Positions 26,610-35,218 of a DNA stretch of 64,000 bases are shown in pieces. Made by a program: the position numbers and the translations under genes. The first letter of the stretch is position 1; each line of letters opens with the position of its first letter. Below the pieces are notes generated by a model. That model did no database searches. It worked only from the letters and a program-made list of their open reading frames with translations, and was not told where the DNA came from. The DNA is from Gammaproteobacteria bacterium (GTDB taxonomy: Bacteria > Pseudomonadota > Gammaproteobacteria > Coxiellales > Coxiellaceae), in assembly GCA_030429175.1 (NCBI GenBank), contig JAUIDD010000002.1, positions 108,012-172,011 of the forward strand, written 5' to 3'.

Positions 26610-27545
26610 ATGGCTGATTTGCATGTGCCGGTGTTGTTGAACGAATCAATCGATGGATTAAACATTAAGCCGGATGGTGTTTATGTCGATGCAACGTTTG
26701 GCCGCGGGGGTCACAGTTTTGAAATTTTACAGCGCCTAGGGCCCAATGGTCGGTTGATTGCTTTGGATAAGGATCCTAAAGCGATAATGTATGGTGAAAA
26801 AGGGCCCTTCCGAGAAGATCCGCGTTTTGCAATAGAGCGAGTGTCATTTACGCAGATGGAGTGTGTTATTGCGAAGCGCGGTCTCTTGGGTCAGGTGTCA
26901 GGGATACTCATGGATTTAGGAGTATCGTCACCGCAGGTGGATACACCCGAACGCGGTTTTAGTTTTTTACATGATGGACCACTTGATATGAGAATGGATA
27001 CAACACAAGGCATGGATGCTGCAACGTGGATAAATGCCGCAGACGTTGCTGATATCGCAAAAGTTTTAAAAGAATTTGGTGAAGAGCGCTTTGCTAAACG
27101 GATTGCAAATGCTATTATGCGCAATCGAGATGAGCAAAGGATATTAACTACCCGACAATTATCAAAAATAATTGCAGAAGCGGTGCCATTTGTTGAAAAA
27201 CATAAACATCCGGCAACAAGAAGTTTTCAAGCAATTAGAATCTTTATTAACCGTGAACTAGAAGAATTATCACAAGTATTAAAGCAAAGTTTAGAAGTAT
27301 TAATGGTCGGTGGTCGATTGTGTGTCATTAGCTTTCATTCATTGGAAGATCGAATTGTAAAACGTTTTATGCAGAAGGAATCTCAACAGCATGAGGTTCC
27401 GCGTGGCTTGCCGATTAAGGCACAGGATATGCCACTAAAACGTCTAGCAACTATTGGCAAATTCATTACGCCAAGTCAGGACGAAATTAACCAAAATACC
27501 CGTGCGCGTAGCGCGCGACTTAGAATAGCGGAGAGACTATCATGA
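26610..27545 (+). CDS. rsmH: 16S rRNA (cytosine-1402-N4)-methyltransferase RsmH (MraW)
   Basis: 311 residues. HVPVLLNESIDGLNIKPDG, the SAM-binding YVDATFGRGGHSFEIL, GILMDLGVSSPQVDTPERGFSF, PLDMRMDTTQGMDAATWIN and VISFHSLEDRIVKRFM are all family hallmarks. It N4-methylates C1402 of 16S rRNA, the same base that RsmI modifies. GAGGAG precedes the ATG, and the 3' end overlaps ftsL by four bases (ATGA). Confidence 0.96.
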   Translation: MADLHVPVLLNESIDGLNIKPDGVYVDATFGRGGHSFEILQRLGPNGRLIALDKDPKAIMYGEKGPFREDPRFAIERVSFTQMECVIAKRGLLGQVSGILMDLGVSSPQVDTPERGFSFLHDGPLDMRMDTTQGMDAATWINAADVADIAKVLKEFGEERFAKRIANAIMRNRDEQRILTTRQLSKIIAEAVPFVEKHKHPATRSFQAIRIFINRELEELSQVLKQSLEVLMVGGRLCVISFHSLEDRIVKRFMQKESQQHEVPRGLPIKAQDMPLKRLATIGKFITPSQDEINQNTRARSARLRIAERLS

Positions 27546-27880
27546 ATGCTATTACACGCGTGTATCAGCAGACTAAAGTCAGTCCTTTTGCTGGATTTGC
27601 AGTTAATGGACGAGTTGTGGCGATGGTAATTGTATGCCTATGTGTATTGTTATCAGCAGTCGGTGTTGTGTATATGAAAGATTTGAATAGACGTTTATTT
27701 ATTCAATCTCAGGGCTTACAACAAGCGAAACAACAGTATAATATCGAGTGGGGCAAATTGCTGTTGGAGGAAAGTGCGTGGTCTACACAAGCACGAGTTC
27801 AACATCTTGCAACACAAAATTTAAATATGGTGATGCCACCAAGACAAAGCATTGTATTAGTGAGCACGCCTAAAAGATGA
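27542..27880 (+). CDS. ftsL: Cell division protein FtsL
   Basis: 112 residues: a short cytoplasmic N-terminus, one membrane segment (about residues 28-48, VAMVIVCLCVLLSAVGVVYM) and a periplasmic heptad-like coil (DLNRRLFIQSQGLQQAKQQYN then WGKLLLEESAWST). Size, topology and position between rsmH and ftsI identify it. FtsL forms the FtsQLB complex that activates septal peptidoglycan synthesis. Confidence 0.92.
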   Translation: MNAITRVYQQTKVSPFAGFAVNGRVVAMVIVCLCVLLSAVGVVYMKDLNRRLFIQSQGLQQAKQQYNIEWGKLLLEESAWSTQARVQHLATQNLNMVMPPRQSIVLVSTPKR

Positions 27881-27886
27881 TGATGA

Positions 27887-29560
27887 ATGTCAAAACAAGC
27901 CAACAATTATGCCTGGCGATATTACTTTGTAATTGCATTACTCGTAATCGCAGCGGTATGCATCATTTGGCGACTGTTTGATTTAAACGTATTAGATCGA
28001 GCATTTCTGCTCAAACAAAGTAATGCACGTGTTATGCGTACCGAGACCATCCCTTCTTATCGAGGGATGGTGTTGGATCGTTTGGGTGCGCCATTAGCAA
28101 TTAGTTCTCCGGTTGAAACGATTTGGGTGAACCCTAAAAAATTTAAAGCAACTTATGTACAAAAAAAAGCCTTAGCAGATGCGTTGGGTTTATCATTAGA
28201 GTATGTCGTACACAAAACACGTTATCGTCCCGGACATGAGTTTGTTTATCTCAAACGCCAAAACACACCACAAGTAGCGCTTGCGGTTGCTGATTTAAAT
28301 ATCCCAGGCGTCCACCTAGAGCGTGAATATAAACGTTTTTATCCAGAAGGTGAGGTAAGCGCACATGTCGTTGGCTTAACCAATGTCGATGATCATGGCC
28401 AAGAAGGTTTGGAGCTTGCTTACGATCAATGGTTGTCTGGAACAGCAGGTAAACGTGAAGTGGTTAAGGATCGTTTAGGGCATATCATTCGTGATATCGC
28501 CATCTTAAAAAAACCAACCGAAGGGCATAACCTTATTTTAAGTTTAGATCACCGAATTCAATATGTTGCTTATAGTGCGATAAAAGAGGCGGTGTCACAA
28601 TTTCATGCACAATCAGGTTCAATCGTGGTGATGAACCCACACACCGGTGAAGTATTGGCGATGGCGAACGCACCTTCATATAACCCAAATGATCGCCCCA
28701 AAGGTCATGCAGAAGTGTTTCGCAATCGCGCAGTGACCGATATGTTTGAGCCTGGTTCAGTGATTAAACCCTTTAATATTGCTTTAGCGCTCGAAAGTCG
28801 AAAATACACGCCAGGCAGTATTATTGATACCAGTCCTGGAAGAATGCGTGTAGGCAATTTAATTGTTAAAGATGATGGCTTAAATTATGGGGCGATCGAT
28901 CTGACAGAGGTATTACAACATTCGAGTAATATCGGTGCGGCCAAGATATTAATGTCGATGCCACCGAAGCGTTATTGGGATCTGTTGCATGACTTTGGTT
29001 TTGGTTCGGTGACAAAAAGCGAATTTCCAGGTGAGTCATCGGGTATGTTAGTGCCACGTGATCGTTGGTATCCGACAGTGATTGCGACACTGGCATATGG
29101 ATATGGTATTGCAACGACGACATTGCAGTTGGCGCAAGCGTATTCTGTGATTGCCAATCATGGAGCATTAGTGCCCGTTTCATTACTAAAATTGCAACAA
29201 CAACCACAAAGTTATCAAGTGATTCGTGATGATGTGGCTAAAGATATCGTTAAAATGTTAGAAACGGTTGTCGAACATGCTGGTACGGGTAGGCGTGCTG
29301 GTGTGCCTAACTATCATGTTGCAGGTAAAACAGGTACGGCTTATATCGCAGGCCAACATGGTTATGACAAGCATCGCTATATCGGCTCTTTTGTTGGTAT
29401 GGCACCAGCAACCGATCCGCAACTTGTTATCGCTGTTGTCATTCACGAACCACAAGGCCAACATTTCGGTGGGTTGGTTGCCGCGCCAGCATTTTCTAAA
29501 GTGATGACATCAGCATTGCGTATTTTAGATGTGCCGCCAGATAATATAAAAGCTTCTTAA
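27887..29560 (+). CDS. ftsI: Septal transpeptidase FtsI (PBP3)
   Basis: 557 residues with one N-terminal membrane anchor, a pedestal domain (RGMVLDRLGAPLAISSPVETIW) and a transpeptidase domain. Active-site motifs are SVIK with Ser at about 291, SSN at 346-348 and KTGT at 481-484. FtsI crosslinks septal peptidoglycan. The gene ends four bases before the second MITE copy; murE, murF, mraY and the rest of the dcw cluster, which normally follow, are absent here. Confidence 0.96.
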   Translation: MSKQANNYAWRYYFVIALLVIAAVCIIWRLFDLNVLDRAFLLKQSNARVMRTETIPSYRGMVLDRLGAPLAISSPVETIWVNPKKFKATYVQKKALADALGLSLEYVVHKTRYRPGHEFVYLKRQNTPQVALAVADLNIPGVHLEREYKRFYPEGEVSAHVVGLTNVDDHGQEGLELAYDQWLSGTAGKREVVKDRLGHIIRDIAILKKPTEGHNLILSLDHRIQYVAYSAIKEAVSQFHAQSGSIVVMNPHTGEVLAMANAPSYNPNDRPKGHAEVFRNRAVTDMFEPGSVIKPFNIALALESRKYTPGSIIDTSPGRMRVGNLIVKDDGLNYGAIDLTEVLQHSSNIGAAKILMSMPPKRYWDLLHDFGFGSVTKSEFPGESSGMLVPRDRWYPTVIATLAYGYGIATTTLQLAQAYSVIANHGALVPVSLLKLQQQPQSYQVIRDDVAKDIVKMLETVVEHAGTGRRAGVPNYHVAGKTGTAYIAGQHGYDKHRYIGSFVGMAPATDPQLVIAVVIHEPQGQHFGGLVAAPAFSKVMTSALRILDVPPDNIKAS

Positions 29561-29563
29561 TTA

Positions 29564-29822
29564 ACCTCAATTCTGGATAACTGTTCAATTTAAGCGTCGA
29601 CTAACCCTCTGTTTCTTCGTTAAAAACCATTAAAAATGGCGTTACGTAGCTTTGGCTACGCGCCTTATGTTTACTGTCATTTGCCTCGAAACAAATGGCA
29701 ATTCTCGCTTAAAATGCACCAACCATTCTTAACAGTGCTATATATAAAGAAGATTCTAAAGTTTTTACCTATTAAACCATTAGCTACTGTTGTTGCTTTG
29801 AACATTTATCCAGAATTGAGGT
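29564..29822. mobile_element. MITE-like element, copy 2 (259 bp, TA-flanked)
   Basis: Same length, same perfect 17-bp inverted ends and same flanking TA as copy 1 at 12254; the two copies are nearly identical. It lies between the ftsI stop and the stop of the DUF4143 pseudogene, and its right end supplies the last base of that stop. Here the inverted symmetry extends outward (AATTA on the left, TAATT on the right). The internal hairpin could weaken read-through from ftsI. Confidence 0.88.
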
Positions 29823-30365
29823 TAATTATTTTTAATAAGACGTTCAAGTTCACTGATTAAGTATAAAGGTAATGTGATGATATTATTTTTAATATCTAGC
29901 ATATGTGTTGCAACATGTATGCCAATATGAGATTTAAAGTGTTCCATAAATAATTTTAGTGATTTAAGTTTGCCGCTAGAGTCAGATTTAACTTCTATAG
30001 GCACGATATGAATGCCGATATTAATGACATAGTCTAATTCTGCATTTGATCCACGTGTATCACGTTCCCAATAGTATATTTCCGGTGACATGAGTGGGTC
30101 TTGATAAGCAAGTAGTTCTTGTCCAACATAGTGTTCTGCGATCATGCCTTTATGTGCAGATAATATGTCGCCTTGGAGTAGTGATAGAGCGTCCATGCGT
30201 GTGCTACGTTGCACAAGGCCGGTATCTAAAAATAATAATTTAAATTTTTTGGGATTAGTTAAGGCATAAGGATTTGCCAACTTGGCGTGCGCCACGTAAT
30301 AAGATAGGTAAATGCGTTTTGGCATTTTTCCATTCGAATAGCTTTTCTTCGATATCACGTTTCAC
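29822..30365 (-). pseudogene. DUF4143 AAA ATPase, internally deleted and frameshifted
   Basis: Two pieces of one gene. From a GTG at 30365 the frame reads KRDIEEKLFEWKNAKTHLPI and then LLRGARQVGKS, the Walker A start of the bacterial AAA/DUF4143 ATPases; a stop follows four codons later. A different frame then gives the C-terminal half from KKFKLLFLDTGLVQR to IYYWERDTRGSNAELDYVINIG and PIEVKSDSSGKLKSLKLF, the DUF4143 nuclease-like domain. The whole middle of the ATPase domain (about 200 residues in intact proteins) is missing. Such ATPases are common, poorly understood, probably toxin-antitoxin or defence related. Confidence 0.8.
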
Positions 30366-30400
30366 TTGGCTTGCCACGCATTTTTTAAAGTATGAATATA

Positions 30401-30446
30401 TGCGTATCACGCATAAAAATCAGTATTATTTTCTGCGTGTCACGCA
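30401..30446. promoter_or_regulatory. Two TGCGT-N3-ACGCA palindromes, 33 bp apart
   Basis: TGCGT ATC ACGCA at 30401 and TGCGT GTC ACGCA at 30434, each followed by TAAAAAT. The spacing is close to three helical turns. They lie 36-80 bases upstream of the remnant GTG start of the DUF4143 gene, where a repressor would bind, so an autoregulatory operator is likely. Confidence 0.5.
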
Positions 30447-30473
30447 TAAAAATTAGGCTAAAATAGCCATAGT

Positions 30474-32181
30474 CGTAACTTCTCAATAAATTGAGGCATT
30501 GCCTGATCTGTAGTCAATTGATTTTATGTGGCATTAGCAGTTTGGATTAATAGGTCTGGTAACCAAGCTACCTGGTTACTTCCTGTCATTCTATCCATTA
30601 AGTAATCCCAGAAAGATACGCCTAATTTGAGTGCCGTTTTTTTAAGACTCGCAAAGATATCTCGACAACACCGCCCTTCATCACTACGGGTACTACCACT
30701 GATTTTTCGTCGTTTAACATATTCTCGAATGTCTCTTTCACTCAGATTATTATGTAATGGCAATTCTGGACGATCTAAAATCATTAATAACTCAGCTTGA
30801 CTGTTTTTGATTTTTTTTAGTTGGTTATTCAATAGCTGATAACATGTTTTCTGTGCAACCAATTCATCAAATAGTCTTTGAGCTTTCTTGCGTGTCGCGG
30901 CGTGTGGTTTTTTCTTATATTTTTTAAGTTGCTGGTAGAGTATCCATATTTTTTTACGCGTTAGCTCTACAGAAGCTATTTGTTGCTTTCCATTGGGCAT
31001 TAATTTATGGATATTCCTTTCAATGTGGAACCAACACAACACATGATTAAAAATATTAAACTGACCCGCATCATCACTCATGATAACAGTATCCATACGA
31101 AACCCATGCGATAATACACTGCCAATTAATGCCGATTCCGTTATAATTTTAATGTGTCTCGGTCGCGTTATTCCTAATTCCAGTAAATAATTTTGCCACG
31201 TAGGATCATCTGTAAAAATACGTCCGCAATCAGATCGCAACTTATCCCTTATAGTAGGTGCTAATTTCTGCCGTTTCATATATGAAAATGAATGCTCAGT
31301 TAACACATAATCCGTATGATCTTGTCTCAATAAATTTAAAAAATTAATACGGCTTTTGCTTCTCGTACTCTCAAACCAAGCAAATAGCTCATTACCTATA
31401 TGCGTGCAATAACCATTGTTACCTTCGTGTCTGGCGCCTGTATCATCTACATGAACATAATCTGAAACACTAAACGCTGCTGGCAATAACCCATCTTTTT
31501 CCTTATGAAAATTATCTTTCTTCTCAATCAACAAATTATTCAGCTGATCACTGGATATTGTGAATTTAAGCTCTTTTAAACCAGCTAATAATAATGGTTG
31601 CGTGACACCCTGATGATGGTGCTGATGCAATACATAGGATCTTAACGTTGGTCCAAAATGAGAGCCAGCTATGCCAGCAGGTAAAGTGGCTGTCATATAA
31701 GAACCATCTGAAAGTTGCCAGCGCTCTAAGCGATAGACAACCACCTCTCGACGCAATATCAGCTCTTCAACTCGATAATTCGTATAACCTTTAAAACGTG
31801 CTCCATCCGCGACAGAGTCTGCCTTTATAATCTCAGTTCTATCTGCCTTGTTGGATTTTGATGATTTCTTGTGTGATGAGCGCTTCTTATTATCTGACCC
31901 AGCGCCTTTATTGCCCGAGTTCGATTTACCTAAACTGCTAGCACGCAACTTAGGCTTTCCCTTTAGACCTTTAGCACGTGCAACTTCCTCTCGTAACCTA
32001 TCATTATCTTTTTGAATTTGATCTATGATATCAAGTAACTGATCTACTAAGGGGGTCCGCTCACTGACTGATATCTTGGGTAGGTGGATCTTGAGGCTCA
32101 TAATGAAACGTACAATAACTCAATACCAGAAAATCAACAAGTTAAAATTTAATTCGTGCCTCAACTTATTGAGAAGTTACG
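30474..32181. mobile_element. IS66-family-like insertion sequence, single-gene form
   Basis: 25-bp terminal inverted repeats with one mismatch, 30474-30498 and 32157-32181, beginning CGTAACTTCTCAATAA. They enclose one gene, an IS66-type transposase. The accessory tnpA and tnpB of classical IS66 are absent, as in the ISBst12-like subgroup. Flanks share only GCCAT, so a clean 8-bp target duplication is not proven. The element is about 1.7 kb and appears intact. It lies just upstream of the DUF4143 operator. Confidence 0.85.
30524..32101 (-). CDS. IS66-family transposase (TnpC-like)
   Basis: 525 residues. The N-terminus has a leucine-rich coil (LLDIIDQIQKDNDRLREEVARAKG) and a basic low-complexity stretch. 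The DDE core is visible: HVDDTGARH, VIMSDDAGQFN and the Glu in LPLHNNLSERDIREYVKRRK, followed by SGSTRSDEGRCCRDIFASLKKTALKLG, the IS66 pattern around the N-x-x-E-R motif. No frameshift or stop interrupts it, so the element may still be active. Confidence 0.9.
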   Translation of the reverse strand: MSLKIHLPKISVSERTPLVDQLLDIIDQIQKDNDRLREEVARAKGLKGKPKLRASSLGKSNSGNKGAGSDNKKRSSHKKSSKSNKADRTEIIKADSVADGARFKGYTNYRVEELILRREVVVYRLERWQLSDGSYMTATLPAGIAGSHFGPTLRSYVLHQHHHQGVTQPLLLAGLKELKFTISSDQLNNLLIEKKDNFHKEKDGLLPAAFSVSDYVHVDDTGARHEGNNGYCTHIGNELFAWFESTRSKSRINFLNLLRQDHTDYVLTEHSFSYMKRQKLAPTIRDKLRSDCGRIFTDDPTWQNYLLELGITRPRHIKIITESALIGSVLSHGFRMDTVIMSDDAGQFNIFNHVLCWFHIERNIHKLMPNGKQQIASVELTRKKIWILYQQLKKYKKKPHAATRKKAQRLFDELVAQKTCYQLLNNQLKKIKNSQAELLMILDRPELPLHNNLSERDIREYVKRRKISGSTRSDEGRCCRDIFASLKKTALKLGVSFWDYLMDRMTGSNQVAWLPDLLIQTANAT

Positions 32182-32286
32182 CGCCATTAAGCTAACTCCA
32201 TGAAATATAGAAAAAAAACAGCAGCCTCACTAGAGGCGAATAACATTTTCTGGCATAATTGTGTTTTTTAGCAAGGAAATAGTCGT

Positions 32287-33207
32287 ATGGCAAAGCAACA
32301 ACAGCAGCACGGATATAACACCTATACCATTACCGCTTCAGATAATATTACCAGCATTACCGTGCTACCCGAGCGTGGTGCGTTTGGTAGCTCAATTATC
32401 ATGCCGACCAAAGATGGCCCACGTGAAATGCTCTTTCAGCACGATTTTTTTTGGGAAAAAGAATGGCCTGGCCTTCCAGGTGGCTTACCCTTTTTATTTC
32501 CTGTATGTGCACGTATCAGCCGCGACGGTAAAAAAGGTATATACCTGTATGATGGCAAGCAATATGAATTAGGTATTCACGGTTTTGGCTGGACTAGCGC
32601 ATGGGAAGTTGACAGTGATACTGATAACACCATTACCATGCGTTTACTCGCAAACGAACACACACTTGCTGTTTACCCATTTAAGTTTGAAGTGATCCTG
32701 CAATATACGGTTGAACCGGGTAAACTCATTTGTCATACCACTTTTACCAATCATGGCAAACATGACATGCCTTATTATGCAGGCTTTCATCCCTATTTAC
32801 GTATGCCCGAACCAGGTAGTGGCAAAGACGGTGTCATGCTCGACTATAAACCAATTCGACGCCTTAAATATAACGAAGCAATGACTGACATCATTGGCGA
32901 GCAACCTTTATTTGAATTACCAACTGCAATCACTAACCCAGAAATACTTGAACAGCTGACCATACTTGGAGAAGATAAAGAAGTGCGTCTACACATCCCC
33001 AATGGCCCTACCATTCACCTTGAAAGTAGCGGCATCGAAAACCATGATCTCTTTTCTTATGTGCAATTATATACGATGGCAGATAAACCCTTTTTCTGCG
33101 CCGAACATTGGATGGCTTTTCCAAACGCAATCAACACTGTCAAAGGCGCACAATGGCTACGCCCCGGACAGAGTGAAAATGGGTTTTTAAAGATGTGGAT
33201 TAACTAA
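32287..33207 (+). CDS. Aldose-1-epimerase-like (galactose mutarotase family) protein
   Basis: 306 residues with the beta-sandwich mutarotase signature: LPFLFPVCARISRDGKKG, the His in GIHGFGWTSAWEV, the second His in YYAGFHPYLRMPEPG and the acid near FFCAEHWMAFPNA. Closest in type to the cytosolic aldose epimerase / hexose-6-phosphate mutarotase-like group. The substrate is a sugar whose identity cannot be read. AGGAA lies upstream of the ATG. Confidence 0.85.
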   Translation: MAKQQQQHGYNTYTITASDNITSITVLPERGAFGSSIIMPTKDGPREMLFQHDFFWEKEWPGLPGGLPFLFPVCARISRDGKKGIYLYDGKQYELGIHGFGWTSAWEVDSDTDNTITMRLLANEHTLAVYPFKFEVILQYTVEPGKLICHTTFTNHGKHDMPYYAGFHPYLRMPEPGSGKDGVMLDYKPIRRLKYNEAMTDIIGEQPLFELPTAITNPEILEQLTILGEDKEVRLHIPNGPTIHLESSGIENHDLFSYVQLYTMADKPFFCAEHWMAFPNAINTVKGAQWLRPGQSENGFLKMWIN

Positions 33208-33536
33208 CAAGGGCCACAGCCCACTTCGTAGGTAACTGCAGGCTGTTCTTTTTCAAAATTTATATATGAACAATGACTCAATGGCATACCCAAATGCTCC
33301 TGTACATACGCCTCTAGTGGACGTTTGGATCCTTCTTCATCCGGTTTTATACATATAGACCCAGGACCAAACACAGCCACATACCCACCTGGTATGCTAT
33401 AAGAAATAGTAAGTGATGTTACCAACTTATCATATTGATGTTTAATTGCCTCAAAAAGGTCTTGAGCAGAGTAGTTTTCTGGAATATTTTCTAAAGGATA
33501 TCCGCCAATCATTAGATTACCATTATTTGTACGCAT
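33204..33536 (-). CDS. Unrecognised 110-residue protein
   Basis: I start at the ATG at 33536, which has a GGGGG ribosome site eight bases upstream; the frame is open to 33584. The sequence begins MRTNNGNLMIGGYPLENIPEN and has an alternating beta pattern in the middle (SLTISYSIPGGYVAVFGPGSICI), then ends in VTYEVGCGPC. No signal peptide. Convergent with the mutarotase gene, overlapping by four bases. No family recognised. Confidence 0.55.
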   Translation of the reverse strand: MRTNNGNLMIGGYPLENIPENYSAQDLFEAIKHQYDKLVTSLTISYSIPGGYVAVFGPGSICIKPDEEGSKRPLEAYVQEHLGMPLSHCSYINFEKEQPAVTYEVGCGPC

Positions 33537-33675
33537 TGTGTGCCCCCTATTGGTTGTATATTTTAGGACCACAGTGTACAGCACTAAAACATACCGTGCA
33601 AGCTAAAATTTAGGATCCATTCACACTTACAATCCAAGAAAAGTACACTCAACCAAGATTTGTAACAATTATAGT

Positions 33676-33840
33676 CTAGGGCCTGTTGACAATTGCCCTT
33701 TCCGGCTGCAAATTTAGCTTTCCGGCTTGTTTTTGTAAATTTTCTCGTCACGTAGTTCACTATGCTCCTCGAAAATTTAGCAAAACTAATCTCTGAAAGC
33801 TAAATCTTCGCTCGAAAAAGCAAATGTCAACAGCCCCTAG
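33676..33840. repeat. 165-bp palindromic repeat element
   Basis: Starts CTAGGGCCTGTTGACA and ends with the near reverse complement; the ends match at 19 of 21 bases. Further inside, the element folds again on CAAATTTAGCTTTCCGG against CTGAAAGCTAAAT and on AAATTTTC/GAAAATTT around the centre, so the whole can form a long imperfect hairpin. It has no coding capacity. It looks like a MITE or REP-type repeat; a second copy is not in this window. Confidence 0.6.
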
Positions 33841-33869
33841 CTGATTGTGCTATTTTACAATTTTTTAAT

Positions 33870-34166
33870 TTATTGCGCGGTGGATTTTTTGTATGCACAA
33901 CTTGGCTTATTACAACCACAATTTGACTCAGCACAACGCTTACAGCTTTCTGTGGTCTGTTTGCATTGACAAGAACTTACTCGAGATGATTTACGTGGAG
34001 TATTGTTCCCGATAAGCAGCTTAGCGTGCTTCGCCTGTTTTGACGCGCAATTCGTACCGCTATGACACTGACAGGACTTTACTGAAGCTTGCGACGGTAT
34101 ACCAAAAGCATTAACTGCAAGTAATGTAAATAAAGCAAGTACTACAACTTTCAAATGATTTATCAT
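33870..34166 (-). CDS. Small secreted Cys-rich protein
   Basis: 98 residues. Signal peptide MINHLKVVVLALFTLLAVNA with probable cut near AFG. The mature part is Lys/Ser-rich with CxC and CxxC pairs: SCQCHSGTNC, SSCQCKQTTESCKRC and NCGCNKPSCAYKK, twelve Cys in all. The spacing suggests two repeats of a Cys motif, a metal-binding or disulphide-knotted fold. AGGAG lies upstream of the ATG. Different sequence from the secreted Cys-rich protein at 11.8 kb. No family recognised. Confidence 0.65.
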   Translation of the reverse strand: MINHLKVVVLALFTLLAVNAFGIPSQASVKSCQCHSGTNCASKQAKHAKLLIGNNTPRKSSRVSSCQCKQTTESCKRCAESNCGCNKPSCAYKKSTAQ

Positions 34167-34231
34167 GATGATACTCCTTAGATTGAAATGAAAGATTGAT
34201 CATACACGTTAGTACACGCCCAATGCAAATA

Positions 34232-35179
34232 TCACTTTCGTAAGTAAATACGCTCAACTGAATGGTCTTTATGCTTATGTAAGATAAGTTTAGCACGCTC
34301 ACGAAAAGGTAATATATTTTCGACGAGATTCAGTTCATTAATCTCACGCCAAATGCGTTCAGCAAATTTAACTTGTTCTTCATAATTCATTTGAGATAAA
34401 AAATAAAAATAGTTATCGGGATGCTTAAAAGAATGTTCACAAAAGTATAATACACGTTCAATATACCATTGGCGAATCGCATCAATATCAGCATCAACAA
34501 AAATACTAAAATCCAAAAAGTCAGATACAAATTGCGTTGGTGGTTTACCCGGAGCAAAACAGCCCGTTTGTAGAATATTTAAACCTTCAATGATCACAAT
34601 ATCGGCATTTTCAATAAGGATATGCTGATCTGGCAGCACATCATATGATTGATGCGAATATACCGGTGCGTGCACTTTTGCAACACCTGATTTAAGTGCT
34701 TCGAGAAAAGCAAGAAGGCTTGCAGCATCAAAACTCTCAGGGAAGCCCTTGCGCGACATCAGGCCACGCGCCTCGAGCTCGGCATTGGGACACAAAAAGC
34801 CATCGGTGGTGACGACTACCACATTACGATGGTTAGGCCAGCGTGATAATAGTGCCTGCAATATACGTGACACCGTACTTTTACCAACCGCCACACTACC
34901 AGAAACACCGATAATATAAGGCACTTGGCGCGCTTCATCTGCCGATAAAAATGCGCGTGTCACTTGATAGAGTGATTGTGTTTCAGTGACATACATGTTG
35001 ATTAAGCGAGAAAGGGGTAAATAGACATCTACTATCTCATCTAAAGATACCGTCTCATTCACACCATGCAGGCGCTGAAGATCTTCCTCCGTCAGTGTTA
35101 GTGGTACATCTTGGCGATATTGCTCCCACTCTGAACGCGAAAAACTGGTATATGCAGATTGAGATCTAATTGGACACAT
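34232..35179 (-). CDS. coaA: Type I pantothenate kinase
   Basis: 315 residues. P-loop GVSGSVAVGKSTVSRILQALL, then VVVVTTDGFLCPNAELEARGLM, KGFPESFD, IVIIEGLNILQ and SDFLDFSIFVDADIDAIRQWYIERVL, all as in E. coli CoaA. It phosphorylates pantothenate, the first and regulated step to coenzyme A. AGGTGG precedes the ATG. Divergent from tamA with only 39 bases between starts, so the promoters overlap. Confidence 0.96.
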   Translation of the reverse strand: MCPIRSQSAYTSFSRSEWEQYRQDVPLTLTEEDLQRLHGVNETVSLDEIVDVYLPLSRLINMYVTETQSLYQVTRAFLSADEARQVPYIIGVSGSVAVGKSTVSRILQALLSRWPNHRNVVVVTTDGFLCPNAELEARGLMSRKGFPESFDAASLLAFLEALKSGVAKVHAPVYSHQSYDVLPDQHILIENADIVIIEGLNILQTGCFAPGKPPTQFVSDFLDFSIFVDADIDAIRQWYIERVLYFCEHSFKHPDNYFYFLSQMNYEEQVKFAERIWREINELNLVENILPFRERAKLILHKHKDHSVERIYLRK

Positions 35180-35218
35180 CTATAGCCACCTAATATTTAT
35201 TCCTTTATAATCAACAAT

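Noticed and set aside
30401..30446. Two similar palindromic units considered as a start of a CRISPR array.
   Set aside because: Only two short units with no longer repeat or spacer series; no cas genes.
30466..32189. GCCAT shared on both sides of the IS66-like element as a full 8-bp target duplication.
   Set aside because: Only the first five bases agree (GCCATAGT against GCCATTAA), so a duplication is not demonstrated.
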